The position numbers were made by a program, and so were the translations under genes. A stretch of DNA of 55,765 nt from Candidatus Anoxychlamydiales bacterium. GTDB taxonomy: Bacteria; Chlamydiota; Chlamydiia; Chlamydiales; SM23-39. The notes beneath the pieces are model-generated. The model had not been told where the DNA came from. It saw only the letters and a list, made by a program, of their open reading frames with translations, and searched no databases. The stretch is from the NCBI GenBank assembly GCA_011065125.1, contig JAAKFI010000006.1:1-55765 (forward strand), in the 5' to 3' direction. Positions 33,191 through 43,115 of the stretch are shown one piece after another (the first letter of the stretch is position 1; each line of letters starts with the position of its first letter).

Positions 33191-34351
33191 TTTATCTATC
33201 ATTAAATTAAAACAATTCTTTGGGGTATATAATTTAAAATTTTGAATATTTTGAGTTTTATTTCCATCATAGATAATAGCTCCATCAATTGCTTTTTTAG
33301 ACTGTTTATGAAAATAATTTAAGTTATTTAAAAAAGATGGATTAAAAGTCTTAGAGCTTTTGATTTCGATAGGAATCAAATTTGAACCTTTTTGATATAA
33401 TAAATCTATTTCTTTTCCAGAGATATCTCTATAAAAATAAAGTCTTGGATCTAACGCTTGATTGTATCTTGCTTTTATAAGCTCCATAACTATAAAGTTT
33501 TCAAATAAATTACCATACAACGAATCACTTATTAACTGTTTTTTAGTTTCAATTCCTAAAAGATAGCAAGCAAGACCTGTATCTACAAAATAAATTTTAG
33601 GAGCTTTGATAAGTCTTTTTCCAAAATTTTCAAAATAAGGTTCTAATTTCACTAAAATATAAGTAGCTTCTAATACAGCTATCCACTCTTTTATGGTGGT
33701 AGAAGATACTCCAACATCAACAGCAAGAGATGCATAATTGATCAGTTGTCCAACTCTACTAGCTATTAATTTAATAAATCTTTCAAATAATACAATATCT
33801 TTAATTTGCAGAATTTCTCTAATATCTCTTTCTACATATGTTTGAAAATAACTGCTATAAGCATTGGATATAGGTAGATTTTCTTTATAAATTCTCGGAT
33901 ATCCTCCTTTTAAAATTATATCTTCAACACTATCTTTAATATTTGTATTTTCTATCTCTTGCATGCTCAAAGGAAATAATTTTAAAATACTTGTTCTACC
34001 AGCTAAAGATTGAGAAATAGCTGAATGTAATTGTGCTTGGTGGGATCCTGTTAGGATAAACATGCCTTTTTTATCCTCTTCATCAACTTTAACTTGAATA
34101 TACGATAATAGATTAGGGGTTCTTTGTACTTCATCTAAAATAGCTCCATTTGGATAAGCTTGCATAAAACTTTTAGGGTCTAAAGAAGCAAGAGATCTAT
34201 TATCAAAATCCTCCATGTTTACATAAGGCTTATTCGGAAAAGCTTTTTTTACTAAAGTAGTTTTTCCAGATTGTCTAGGACCTAAAATTGTTATAACAGG
34301 GTATTTTTTTGCAAGCTCTTGAATATAAGATGTTAAAATTCTTTTATACAT
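33188..34351 (-). CDS. AAA ATPase with DUF4143 domain
   Basis: 387 residues. The N-terminal AAA domain has Walker A GPRQSGKTT (residues about 22-30), Walker B AILDEVQ and sensor FILTGSH. The C-terminal DUF4143 region contains a PD-(D/E)xK-like set: EIDLLYQKGSNLIPIEIKSS. Proteins of this type occur in variable copy numbers in many bacteria, including environmental chlamydiae, and behave like accessory genes; their function is unknown. It sits between the six-gene operon and clpX. Codon use and AT content look like the neighbours', so there is no sign of recent arrival beyond its patchy family distribution. Confidence 0.87.
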   Translation of the reverse strand: MYKRILTSYIQELAKKYPVITILGPRQSGKTTLVKKAFPNKPYVNMEDFDNRSLASLDPKSFMQAYPNGAILDEVQRTPNLLSYIQVKVDEEDKKGMFILTGSHQAQLHSAISQSLAGRTSILKLFPLSMQEIENTNIKDSVEDIILKGGYPRIYKENLPISNAYSSYFQTYVERDIREILQIKDIVLFERFIKLIASRVGQLINYASLAVDVGVSSTTIKEWIAVLEATYILVKLEPYFENFGKRLIKAPKIYFVDTGLACYLLGIETKKQLISDSLYGNLFENFIVMELIKARYNQALDPRLYFYRDISGKEIDLLYQKGSNLIPIEIKSSKTFNPSFLNNLNYFHKQSKKAIDGAIIYDGNKTQNIQNFKLYTPKNCFNLMIDK

Positions 34352-34473
34352 AATCCCTCTTTAGATAATCTCAAGTACAATCTTAGATTATCACAAGTTG
34401 TACTTTAGATAAAGTAAATAAATAATTTTAAAAAAAGGAGGTTTATTTTAATATAAATATGAATTATTTGAAT

Positions 34474-35685
34474 TTAAGCGGATCTTTTGATTTGAGCTTT
34501 AGAGTTATTTTCTATTGCATCTTTATCTATTAAAATCTCTTTAATAGTAGGATCTGATGGTGTTTCAAACATAAGATCACGAAGTAGATTTTCTACTATC
34601 ATTCTAAGAGCTCTAGCTCCAGTTCCTGTTTTTTTAGCTTTAGTAGCAATAGCATCTAGTGCATCTTTAGTAAAAGACAGTTCTACACCTTCTTCTTTAA
34701 ATAGCCCTATGTACTGCTTAATTATAGCATTTTTAGGCTCTGTTAGGATATGTACTAAATCTTCTTTGGTAAGTTCATTACAATTAGCGATAGAGTTAAA
34801 TCTACCAATAAATTCAGGAATAAGCCCAAATTCTATTAAGTCTTCAGGTTCTACTTGAGATAAAAGATAATTTATTTCAGTTCTATCAAATTTTTTAGAC
34901 TCTTCTGCTTTGAAACCAATAGTTCCTTTTCCCAGTCTTTTAGCTATTATTTTATCTAAATGTACAAAAGCTCCACCTGTGATAAATAAGATATTTTCGG
35001 TATTTAATTTGATGTATTCTTGTTGGGGATGTTTTCTACCACCTTTTGGAGGTACATTTGCAATGGTTCCTTCAACTATTTTTAATAACGCTTGCTGCAC
35101 TCCTTCTCCGGATACATCTTTTGTTATAGATACATTACCTGTAGTTTTTCTAATTTTATCTATTTCATCTACATAGATTATCCCATGCTCTGCTCGCTCT
35201 ACATCAAAATCAGCATTTTGAAGTAGTCTTAAAAGAATGTTTTCAACGTCTTCTCCAACATACCCAGCTTCTGTAAGTGTTGTAGCATCGCATATAGCAA
35301 AAGGAATATCCAATAAATTTGCTAAGGTTCTTGCCATAAGTGTTTTTCCAGAACCTGTAGGACCAATTAATAAAATGTTAGATTTTATATATTCTATACT
35401 TTTTTCTTTATGAAGGTTGCTAATTCTTTTGTAATGATTATAAACAGCAACAGCTAAAGTCTTTTTAGAGTTATCTTGCCCTATTATATACTCATCTAAT
35501 TTTTCTTTAATTTCTTTTGGTTTTAAAATTTTAAGTTCATGAGGAGTATGTTTTTTTTCTACAATATTCATACAAAGAGAAATGCATTTATCACATATAA
35601 ATGCATTGGGTCCTGATACTAATTTATCAACTGATTCTTCATTTCTTCCGCAAAAAGAACAAAGTGCTTCACTTTTTTTATTCAT
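34474..35685 (-). CDS. clpX: ATP-dependent Clp protease ATP-binding subunit ClpX
   Basis: AAA+ unfoldase feeding substrates to ClpP. 403 residues. An N-terminal C4 zinc-binding domain (CSFC, CDKC) recognises substrates and adaptors; Walker A is GPTGSGKT, Walker [11 protein letters not shown], and the arginine-finger/sensor region ends in [10 protein letters not shown]. The ClpP-docking IGF-type loop appears as [10 protein letters not shown]. It overlaps clpP2 by 4 bases (stop-start ATGA type), so the two are translationally coupled. It corresponds to CT705. Confidence 0.97.
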   Translation of the reverse strand: MNKKSEALCSFCGRNEESVDKLVSGPNAFICDKCISLCMNIVEKKHTPHELKILKPKEIKEKLDEYIIGQDNSKKTLAVAVYNHYKRISNLHKEKSIEYIKSNILLIGPTGSGKTLMARTLANLLDIPFAICDATTLTEAGYVGEDVENILLRLLQNADFDVERAEHGIIYVDEIDKIRKTTGNVSITKDVSGEGVQQALLKIVEGTIANVPPKGGRKHPQQEYIKLNTENILFITGGAFVHLDKIIAKRLGKGTIGFKAEESKKFDRTEINYLLSQVEPEDLIEFGLIPEFIGRFNSIANCNELTKEDLVHILTEPKNAIIKQYIGLFKEEGVELSFTKDALDAIATKAKKTGTGARALRMIVENLLRDLMFETPSDPTIKEILIDKDAIENNSKAQIKRSA

Positions 35686-36272
35686 TGTTTTTTAGGGGGC
35701 TGTGCTATTTTATCTACAATTCCATATTTTATCGCATCATCTGCTGACATATAAAAATCTCTATCTGAATCTTTAATAACTTGTTCTAAAGGTTGTCCTG
35801 TTTTTTTAGATAGTATTTTAGCTGTTACTTCTTTTTGAACTAAAATTTCTTTTGCTTGAATAGATATATCCTCTGCTGTTCCACCAACTCCACCGTATGG
35901 TTGGTGTAGCATTATTCTACTATTTGGAAGAGCATGTCTTTTGCCTTTTGTGCCGGATGCTAGTAAAAGAGCTGCTATTGAAACTGCTTGACCAATACAG
36001 TATGTATTAATAACACATCCTAAAAATTCTATAGTATCTAAAATAGCAAGACCTGCTGTTATATGCCCACCTTGTGAATTGATATAAATATTAATATCCT
36101 TTTTTGGGTCTTCCATTTTTAAAAATAAAAGCTGCGCTATAACAACATTTGCTACTTGATCATCAATTCCTGTTCCTATAAATATAATTCTATCTTTTAA
36201 AAGACGAGAAAATATATCCATGGATCTTTCACCTCTACCGGTGTCTTCTATTACATATGGGGTAAGTGACAT
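35682..36272 (-). CDS. clpP2: ATP-dependent Clp protease proteolytic subunit ClpP2
   Basis: 196 residues. Catalytic triad placed at Ser98 (GQAVSIAA), His123 (RIMLHQP) and Asp172 (DSDRDFYMS). The active-site serine motif reads VSIA where most ClpP, and ClpP1 of this window, read ASMG. The product starts [20 protein letters not shown], close to the classic ClpP N-terminus, so the start is secure. It lies between tig (41 bases upstream) and clpX, as CT706 does. Confidence 0.95.
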   Translation of the reverse strand: MSLTPYVIEDTGRGERSMDIFSRLLKDRIIFIGTGIDDQVANVVIAQLLFLKMEDPKKDINIYINSQGGHITAGLAILDTIEFLGCVINTYCIGQAVSIAALLLASGTKGKRHALPNSRIMLHQPYGGVGGTAEDISIQAKEILVQKEVTAKILSKKTGQPLEQVIKDSDRDFYMSADDAIKYGIVDKIAQPPKKQ

Positions 36273-36313
36273 TTTTATAACCTCTTAAATTAACTCTTTA
36301 ACTTATTAATGTA

Positions 36314-37603
36314 TCAACTTTTGCTAGAATTATCAAGCACATAGTCTTGAGATTTTTTTAATACCAATCTAGAAAGAGCTAAAGCATAGGTATCTTTTGG
36401 AATATTTTTTGGATCAGGGATTTGAGTATTATTAGATGCTCTAAATATCATATCTAAAGCTTCTTTTTTTATTTCATCATCTGAAATATTTATTTCTTGA
36501 TCTTTTATTATCTGTTTAGAAATATAAAATATTTTAATAGCTTCAACTGAATGTTTTAAAAGATCTTTTTCAACCTGTTTTTTGTCTTTGTCATTCATTT
36601 TATCATATTTTACTTTGAAGGATGGATCTTTTAATAATGATTGCTTTCTGGATTCAACTTCTGTTTTTAAAAGATTTTCTGGAAGTTCAAAATCATATGA
36701 TAATAAAAATTTGTTTACTGCTTCTCTTTTTTCTTTATTTGCTCTATCAATGTTTTGCTTAACTAGCATCTCTTCTATATTTTTTTTAAGATCTTCAACG
36801 TTTTTAGATCCCATTTTAATTGCAAATTCATCATTAAGTTCAGGTAAAAGAGCTTTTTCAACTTTTTTAATTGCGATTTTTACTTTTTTCTTTTGAAATT
36901 CTTTTTTTTCTTTTTCAGTAGCACTAGCATCAGGTTCTGAATATCCTTCAATATCATCGCCAGCTTTTTTCCCTATAACTAATTTCTTCATCCATTGAGC
37001 CATAGATTTATCTGTTACTTCAAACCTAGTATCATTAAATACTTTAACAGGAGGGTCTATATCTAAAGATTCTAAATCTAGAATAAGATAATCACCTTCT
37101 TCTACAGGTTCGTTTTTATCTTCAAATTTAGCAAAGAAAAAAGATGCTTGGCGCAGTGCTTCATCAACTTCTTTTTTTGTAACTTTTTTTTCTTTTATTT
37201 TTGGTTCTTTAAATTTTGTAGGATCTATTTTAGGAATTTCAGGTTCTGTTTCATAAGAGTAGGATAATTCAGCGCCATCTTTTATTGAGTATTCTTTTAT
37301 ATTAAAAACAATTCTAGAACTATTTCCAAGTATGGGTAGTTTTTCTTTTTTATGAGCTTCTACAAATGCTAAATCTGCAATTTTTTTCTCCCATTTTTCT
37401 TTTAAAATTTGGGGATGTTTTTTTTCGATCATTTCATTTGGTGCTTTACCTTTCCTAAATCCTGGAATAGAAACTTCTTTTTTCAAATCCTTTATTGCTT
37501 CATTTTTTGCTTTTTTTATTAAAGAAGCTGAAGCTTTAATAAATAAATCAGTTTTACAATTTGGTTTTTTTTCAATTTTTATTTCAATTGTATCTTTTTC
37601 CAC
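36314..37603 (-). CDS. tig: trigger factor
   Basis: Ribosome-bound chaperone and peptidyl-prolyl isomerase, 429 residues. The ribosome-docking signature is present near residue 50 (SIPGFRKGKAPNEMIEKKHP). The middle PPIase-like domain (about 150-245, VEEGDYLILDLESLDI) is divergent. The C-terminal helical arms run to residue ~420. It is the first protein gene of the tig-clpP2-clpX operon and lies just downstream of tRNA-Gly on the same strand. It corresponds to CT707. Very lysine-rich, as are its neighbours in this AT-rich genome. Confidence 0.93.
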   Translation of the reverse strand: MEKDTIEIKIEKKPNCKTDLFIKASASLIKKAKNEAIKDLKKEVSIPGFRKGKAPNEMIEKKHPQILKEKWEKKIADLAFVEAHKKEKLPILGNSSRIVFNIKEYSIKDGAELSYSYETEPEIPKIDPTKFKEPKIKEKKVTKKEVDEALRQASFFFAKFEDKNEPVEEGDYLILDLESLDIDPPVKVFNDTRFEVTDKSMAQWMKKLVIGKKAGDDIEGYSEPDASATEKEKKEFQKKKVKIAIKKVEKALLPELNDEFAIKMGSKNVEDLKKNIEEMLVKQNIDRANKEKREAVNKFLLSYDFELPENLLKTEVESRKQSLLKDPSFKVKYDKMNDKDKKQVEKDLLKHSVEAIKIFYISKQIIKDQEINISDDEIKKEALDMIFRASNNTQIPDPKNIPKDTYALALSRLVLKKSQDYVLDNSSKS

Positions 37604-37631
37604 ATCTTAACCTTTTATATATATATAGAAA

Positions 37632-37702
37632 GCGGGTGATGAGGTTCGAACTCACGACCCTCACGTTGGCAACGTGATGCTCTACCGCTGAGCTACACCC
37701 GC
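37632..37702 (-). tRNA. tRNA-Gly (GCC)
   Basis: Minus-strand cloverleaf of 71 bases: acceptor GCGGGTG pairs with CACCCGC, D arm GCTC/GAGC, anticodon stem TCACG/CGTGA with loop TTGCCAA (anticodon GCC at 37670-37668), T arm with GTTCGAA. CCA is not encoded. It precedes tig by 28 bases and may be cotranscribed with it. The AbiE module lies on its other side. Confidence 0.96.
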
Positions 37703-37885
37703 AAAAATAAGTGATTTAAAGTATAATTTTTTTAAATTTTTTATACAAGAAACAAAATTTTCTTAGCCTAATTATTAAATATTTAGTTTTTGAACTTTTT
37801 ATAATAAAATTTCATTTTTTTTAAATTTTATTTTTAAATTTTAAGTTATTTATTATAAGGGTTTTAAAAAACGATTTTAATATCA

Positions 37886-37975
37886 CTTAACCAGTATGTC
37901 TGTATATTATCGACATACTGGTTAAGATATTGTTGACAAATAAACCAGTAAGTCGATAATATATAGACATACTGG
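37886..37975. promoter_or_regulatory. paired palindromic operators and promoter of the AbiE module
   Basis: Operator 1: perfect 15-bp arms CTTAACCAGTATGTC (37886-37900) and GACATACTGGTTAAG (37912-37926). Operator 2: CCAGTAAGTC (37945-37954) and GACATACTGG (37966-37975), one mismatch. The 31-base core of operator 1, reverse-complemented, matches operator 2 at 29 of 31 positions. A promoter TTGACA (37933-37938), 16-base spacer, GATAAT (37955-37960) lies between and inside them. AbiEi antitoxins are known to autorepress by binding inverted repeats at their promoter, which fits this layout. Confidence 0.85.
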
Positions 37976-37984
37976 AGGGGTTTT

Positions 37985-38617
37985 GTGAGTGATATAATTA
38001 ATGAAATTAGAAAAAAAGCTAAAACAGAAGAAATAGATTATCTTTTTTTAATGGATTGTTTATCAAATTATAAAAGACCAAGGGATAAATTAAGTAATTT
38101 GTTAAAAACAAAAAAAATTATTCGTGTTAAAAAAGGAATATATGTTTTTGCAAAGGAATATCGTAAAAGACCATATAGTCTTGAAATATTAGCAAATCTT
38201 TTATATGGGCCGTCTTATGTTTCATTTGAATATGCTCTTTCATTTTATGGATTGATACCTGAAACCACTATAAGAATTACAAGTGCAACATTAGGAAGAA
38301 ATAAATTTTTTTCAACTTCTGTTGGAGAATTTATTTATCATCATCATCCTTTAAAAAAATATATACCTGGAGTGGTTTTAAAATCTATTGATGAAAATAC
38401 TAATTTTCTAATAGCAACAAAAGAAAAGGCAATTGCTGATTGTATAGCAAAATTAAGTGCGTTTTCCAATAAAGAAGATCTTTTGCAATATTTGATAGAA
38501 TCAATGAGAATTGATTCTAAAGATATTTTTTCTTTGGATAAGTTATTATTCTTGGAAATAGCAAAAAATTTTAAAAATATAAATGTGGATTTGTTATGCA
38601 AAATTTTAATGAAATAA
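37985..38617 (+). CDS. abiEi: AbiEi family antitoxin / transcriptional repressor
   Basis: 210 residues. The N-terminal ~60 form the winged-helix AbiEi_4-type domain (RDKLSNLLKTKKIIRVKKGI), followed by the antitoxin domain (YGPSYVSFEYALSFYGLIPE, then ATKEKAIADCI). GTG start at 37985, supported by GGAGGGG 5 bases upstream; no ATG lies nearby in frame. In type IV AbiE systems this protein represses the operon and counteracts the nucleotidyltransferase toxin. It overlaps the toxin gene by 22 bases. Confidence 0.87.
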   Translation: MSDIINEIRKKAKTEEIDYLFLMDCLSNYKRPRDKLSNLLKTKKIIRVKKGIYVFAKEYRKRPYSLEILANLLYGPSYVSFEYALSFYGLIPETTIRITSATLGRNKFFSTSVGEFIYHHHPLKKYIPGVVLKSIDENTNFLIATKEKAIADCIAKLSAFSNKEDLLQYLIESMRIDSKDIFSLDKLLFLEIAKNFKNINVDLLCKILMK

Positions 38618-39492
38618 ATGCTCCAGAAGCACTTTTACAAATGTTGAATAGATATAAATTAGAAAGTATTCAAGATTATAAAAATGCTATTAAAGAAATC
38701 GTTCAAGAGATAGCTCTTTTAGGGCTTTGGAGAGCTAAATTTTTTGAAAAAGCTGCTTTTTATGGAGGAACAGCTTTAAGAATTTTATATCAATTAGATA
38801 GATTTTCTGAAGATCTAGATTTTTCCTTACTAAAGCCTAATAAAAATTTTGATTTAGGCTTATATGAAAATTTTATAAAAAAAGAGCTTGAAGGATTTGG
38901 ATTTTTAGCAGAAGTTGAAAAAAAGAAAAAGACAAAACAAAGTGCAATTGATTCTGCCTTTATAAAAATAAATACTATCGAACACCTTTTATTGATTGGA
39001 ATGCCAAAAAATGTTACCCAAAATATTCATCCAAATGAGTTAATAAAAATACGCTTCGAAATTGATACAGATCCTCCTTTAGATGGGGGGATTACAAAAA
39101 ACTCATTGTTACTATTGCCTTATCCTTTTACAGTCAAATCTTTTAGATTAGAAGATCTTTTTGCTGGAAAAGTTCATTGCGCTCTTTGTAGAGAATGGAA
39201 AGGTCGGGTTAAAGGAAGAGATTGGTATGATTTAATTTGGTTTGTTTCAAGAAATGTCTCCTTAAATGTAACTTATCTTGAAAAAAGAATGATTCAAAGT
39301 GGGTTTTTAAATAATAAACAAAAAATCACTAAAAAAATACTTGTAGAAATGTTTGATAAAAAAATAGATAAGTTAGATATAGAATCGGCAAAAAACGATA
39401 TTATCAATTTTATTAAAGATTCTTTCCAATTAAAACTTTGGTCTAAAGATTTTTTTAAACAAATAATTAGAAAAATAAATATTTTGAAATAA
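38596..39492 (+). CDS. abiEii: AbiEii family nucleotidyltransferase toxin
   Basis: 298 residues of the DUF1814/AbiEii nucleotidyltransferase family. The core motif is YGGTALRILYQLDRFSEDLD: GGT at 57-59 and metal-binding Asp73 and Asp75. Downstream motifs include KIRFEIDTDPP and the LEDLFAGKVHCAL helix with its conserved Lys. Toxins of this family (AbiEii, MenT) transfer nucleotides onto targets such as tRNA ends and stop growth; the target here is unknown. All active-site motifs look intact, so the module is probably live. Insertion between tRNA-Gly and SNF2 breaks the chlamydial tig-SNF2-mreB order. Confidence 0.87.
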   Translation: MQNFNEINAPEALLQMLNRYKLESIQDYKNAIKEIVQEIALLGLWRAKFFEKAAFYGGTALRILYQLDRFSEDLDFSLLKPNKNFDLGLYENFIKKELEGFGFLAEVEKKKKTKQSAIDSAFIKINTIEHLLLIGMPKNVTQNIHPNELIKIRFEIDTDPPLDGGITKNSLLLLPYPFTVKSFRLEDLFAGKVHCALCREWKGRVKGRDWYDLIWFVSRNVSLNVTYLEKRMIQSGFLNNKQKITKKILVEMFDKKIDKLDIESAKNDIINFIKDSFQLKLWSKDFFKQIIRKINILK

Positions 39493-39577
39493 TTTTTTTT
39501 CAAAACAATCTTTTTTATTTTAATTCAATATTTTTAATTTTTTTTTTAAAACAATTAAAAAAAAATTTAAAAAGTTC

Positions 39578-39606
39578 TTGGCAAACTTTAAAAAAAGGTG
39601 TAAAAC
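39578..39606 (+). promoter_or_regulatory. candidate promoter of SNF2 copy 2
   Basis: TTGGCA (39578-39583), 17 bases, TAAAAC (39601-39606): 5 of 6 and 4 of 6 consensus matches with ideal spacing, 44 bases before the ATG at 39651. Confidence 0.5.
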
Positions 39607-39650
39607 TAAAACAAGGTGATCACTAATATAAAAAAAGAAGAAAAAATAAT

Positions 39651-42600
39651 ATGTTTAACTTTAGAAAATTAAAATTAGACTTTTCTCCTAATCTCTTGAA
39701 AGAGGGAAAACAGATATTTGATAAAAAAAGAGTTGTAACAGCTAAAATTTTAAAATTAGATAGTGATATAGTTAGATTTTCTGCAAAGGTAGTTGGTAAA
39801 TATGAAAATACCTATGAAAGTGAAATAGAAGTAGATAGATTTGAATCTGAGACCATACATTCTAATTGCGATTGTACTCATAAATATGATTGTCAACATA
39901 TTGCAGCTTTAATTTTTTATTTAGAAGATAATATTGATTCAATACTTCTAAATTTTTCTAAAGATAGTAAAGTAAATCATGATATTGATTCAGAAATAAA
40001 AGAAAAAATTCAAATAGCTGAAATAAAAGTTGAAGAGAAAAAAGATAAACATTTGCAAAAACAAATTTTACAGGAATATGTAAATGCTTCAAATATTTTA
40101 TCTACAGCTGATTTTTTTCTAGCAACAGAAGATAATAAAATTTCAAATGCTGAATTATCTTTTATATTTAACCCAAAATCTTTAGATGAAAACCAAAAGT
40201 TTATAGATTTTACGCTAGCACTTAGACTTCCTGGAAGGTCTAAACCTTTAAATGTTCCAAATGTTAGAACTTTTTTAGAAGCGCTAAGATATATTGAACC
40301 TATAATACTTGGGTCTAAAAAATATTTTTTTTCAATAGATGCGTTTAATGATGTTGAAAAAATGATTTTAAATCTTTTACTTTTTTCGGCTAGGTTTAAT
40401 GAAAATTTAAATAATGAAAGAGCTCAAAGAATAGCTAAAATATCAATTGAAGATTTTGGCACTCTTCTTTCTAAGGTACATGAAATAGCTAGCAAAAAAA
40501 ATCCAAATAGAAGTCTAAAAGATTTATCTGAAGATTTACCAGAATTGCCTTCAATATTTATTTCAAATTTAGAAAACCCACTTAGTTACTCTTTTTCTCA
40601 TTCTAAAGTTAAATTTGATTTGCATTATTTAAATGAACCTTCAAAAGTTTTATTAAATCCATCTTTTATTGCAGATCAAAATGTGATAAATATTAAAGAA
40701 GCTAAACTTTTTGAATGCGCAAGTCCTGGAATGATTTATGAAAGAGTTTATTATAAATTTGATAAATCAATTAAAAGAGCTCATTTAAAAAAGTTAGATG
40801 AAATAAGAGATATGACAATTCCAGAAGCTTTATTTGGAACTTTTGTCGAAAACTCACTTCCTGAACTTCAAAGATTTGCTAGAGTTGATAATTTAGATGT
40901 TATAAATAGATTTATAACGCTTCCATATACTAAAAATTTAAGTGCTAGATGTTCACTTTCTTATTTAGAAGATGAGCTGGAAGCTACCTTATACTTCATA
41001 TATGAAGATAATGAAATAAAGTCATCTAGCAAGAATTTAAATTATGATAGTATATCTAAATTCATCACAGAAGAAGGTATTGTTGCAAGAAATTTAGTAT
41101 CAGAAAAAAAGATTATAGAAGAACTATTTCAAGACTTTGTATTTAATCCAGAAGCAGGTGTTTATGTATCAAAGTCAGAAAAGAAAATAGTTGAATTTAT
41201 GACTGAGATAATTCCTAAAAATCAAGATAGAATAAAATTTGAATGCCCACAAAATTTACTTGATCAGTTTGTTTATGATGAAACTAAATTCACCCTGGAT
41301 TTAGATGTTTCAGAAATGCATGGTCATTATAAATTTGATCTTAAAGTAGAAGGTGATTTAAAAGGTGTAAAATTTGATCTTATATTTGATTGTGTTGCTG
41401 CTAATAGATCATTTATTGAACTTGCTCATCTTAAAAAAAGAAATAATTCTAGATTTTCTAAAATTTTAGTTTTAGATTTAGAAAAAATAGAAAAAATTGT
41501 AAATGTTTTTGATGAAATTGGAATAAAAAAAATAACAGATCATAAAGAAAATAGACCTCTATGGTCAATAATTGCAATTGAAGAAAAATTATTTAAAGAT
41601 CTTCCAATTAAATTTTCTATATCTAAAAAATTATTAGATATAAAAAAATCAATGTTAGGACTTAATAAATTTAATCCATCAGCTATTCCAAGTGATATTA
41701 AAGCAGATTTAAGAGAATATCAAAAAGAAGGGGTTTATTATTTAGAGCGTCTTCGTGGCATGTATTTAAATGGGCTTCTAGCAGATGATATGGGCCTTGG
41801 TAAAACACTTCAGGCAATAATTGCAATTTCACAGATTAAAACTAAAATCAATAAACCATCAATTGTGGTATGTCCAACATCTCTTTTATATAATTGGAAA
41901 GAAGAATTACATAAATTTAATCCAAAATTAAAAGCTGTAATTATTGAAGGAGTTCCTCAAAATAGAAAAAAAATTATTTCAACAATTAAAAATTATGATG
42001 TTATAATTACTTCCTATACTCTAATGCAAAAAGATATAGATCAATATAAGGATATTGATTTTGCATATACTATTTTAGATGAAGCTCAACATATAAAAAA
42101 TAGAGCTACTCGAAATGCTAAATCTGTAAAAGAGATAAATTCAACTTATAAACTTATTTTAACAGGTACACCAATAGAAAATTCATTAGATGAGCTATGG
42201 TCATTATTTGACTTTTTAATGCCAAGCTTCTTATCTACTTTTGATAGATTTTCTGAGAGATATTTAAAACAATCCTCAAAAGATCATTCAAAAAATTTAG
42301 AGCATTTAAAGAAAAAAATATCTCCATTTATTTTAAGAAGAATGAAAGAAGATGTATTAAAAGATCTTCCTCCTGTTAGCGAAATTGATTATCATTGTAA
42401 ATTAGAAGGCTATCAATTAGAGCTTTATAGATCTTATGCACAAGAGGCTAGACAAGAACTTACAAAACTTGTGAATAAGCAGGGATATCATAAAGTTCAA
42501 ATACATGTACTTGCAACACTTACTAGATTGAAACAAATATGTTGTCATCCAGCAATTTTTGCAAAAGAAAAAGCAGAAGTTGGAGATTCAGCAAAATATG

Positions 42601-43097
42601 AAATGTTACAAGAATTGATATCTAACTTAATCGATGGTAATCATAAAACTGTAATATTTTCGCAATACACAAAAATGCTTCAAATAATGAAAGAAGACTT
42701 TAAAGAAAGAGGTATTAATTACTCTTATTTAGATGGTGCTACAAAAAATAGACTTGAAATTGTAAAAGAATTTAACGAAAATAAAGATATTCCAATATTT
42801 TTAGTCTCCTTAAAAGCTGGAGGTGTTGGATTGAATATTACAGGCGCTGATACTGTAATACACTATGACATGTGGTGGAATCCAGCTGTTGAAAATCAAG
42901 CAACAGACAGGGTTCATAGAATTGGTCAGAAAAAATCTGTTTCAGCTTATAAGCTAATTACTGTAAACTCAATAGAAGAAAAAATTGTAGAAATGCAAAA
43001 AAGAAAAAAAGGTCTGGTTAAAAAGATAATAGCTTGCGATGATGAAGCTATTACAAAACTTACTTGGGATGAAGTTTTAGAACTTTTGCAGATATAA
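39651..43097 (+). CDS. SWIM-domain SNF2 family helicase (copy 2, CT708 position)
   Basis: 1148 residues. SWIM zinc finger C73-x-C75-x5-C81-x-H83 at the N-terminus, a long middle region (about 100-670), then the SNF2 motor: motif I DDMGLGKT (Lys718), motif II LDEAQHIKN, motif III LTGTPIENSLDELWSL, motif VI QATDRVHRIGQ. All motor residues look functional. Followed by mreB after 18 bases, as CT708-CT709. Its counterpart at 4163 has the same plan but little similarity outside the motor and the finger. Likely a chromatin or DNA-binding-protein remodeler; no direct evidence for the substrate. Confidence 0.92.
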   Translation: MFNFRKLKLDFSPNLLKEGKQIFDKKRVVTAKILKLDSDIVRFSAKVVGKYENTYESEIEVDRFESETIHSNCDCTHKYDCQHIAALIFYLEDNIDSILLNFSKDSKVNHDIDSEIKEKIQIAEIKVEEKKDKHLQKQILQEYVNASNILSTADFFLATEDNKISNAELSFIFNPKSLDENQKFIDFTLALRLPGRSKPLNVPNVRTFLEALRYIEPIILGSKKYFFSIDAFNDVEKMILNLLLFSARFNENLNNERAQRIAKISIEDFGTLLSKVHEIASKKNPNRSLKDLSEDLPELPSIFISNLENPLSYSFSHSKVKFDLHYLNEPSKVLLNPSFIADQNVINIKEAKLFECASPGMIYERVYYKFDKSIKRAHLKKLDEIRDMTIPEALFGTFVENSLPELQRFARVDNLDVINRFITLPYTKNLSARCSLSYLEDELEATLYFIYEDNEIKSSSKNLNYDSISKFITEEGIVARNLVSEKKIIEELFQDFVFNPEAGVYVSKSEKKIVEFMTEIIPKNQDRIKFECPQNLLDQFVYDETKFTLDLDVSEMHGHYKFDLKVEGDLKGVKFDLIFDCVAANRSFIELAHLKKRNNSRFSKILVLDLEKIEKIVNVFDEIGIKKITDHKENRPLWSIIAIEEKLFKDLPIKFSISKKLLDIKKSMLGLNKFNPSAIPSDIKADLREYQKEGVYYLERLRGMYLNGLLADDMGLGKTLQAIIAISQIKTKINKPSIVVCPTSLLYNWKEELHKFNPKLKAVIIEGVPQNRKKIISTIKNYDVIITSYTLMQKDIDQYKDIDFAYTILDEAQHIKNRATRNAKSVKEINSTYKLILTGTPIENSLDELWSLFDFLMPSFLSTFDRFSERYLKQSSKDHSKNLEHLKKKISPFILRRMKEDVLKDLPPVSEIDYHCKLEGYQLELYRSYAQEARQELTKLVNKQGYHKVQIHVLATLTRLKQICCHPAIFAKEKAEVGDSAKYEMLQELISNLIDGNHKTVIFSQYTKMLQIMKEDFKERGINYSYLDGATKNRLEIVKEFNENKDIPIFLVSLKAGGVGLNITGADTVIHYDMWWNPAVENQATDRVHRIGQKKSVSAYKLITVNSIEEKIVEMQKRKKGLVKKIIACDDEAITKLTWDEVLELLQI

Positions 43098-43115
43098 AAA
43101 AGGAAAATAAAAGCT

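Noticed and set aside
37985-39492. The AbiE pair as a prophage or integrated plasmid remnant
   Set aside because: No integrase, transposase, attachment-site duplication of the tRNA end, or other phage gene is visible nearby.
4163-43097. The two SNF2 genes as one recent duplication
   Set aside because: Outside the motor and zinc finger they share little sequence by eye, and Chlamydia also has two, so the split is ancient.
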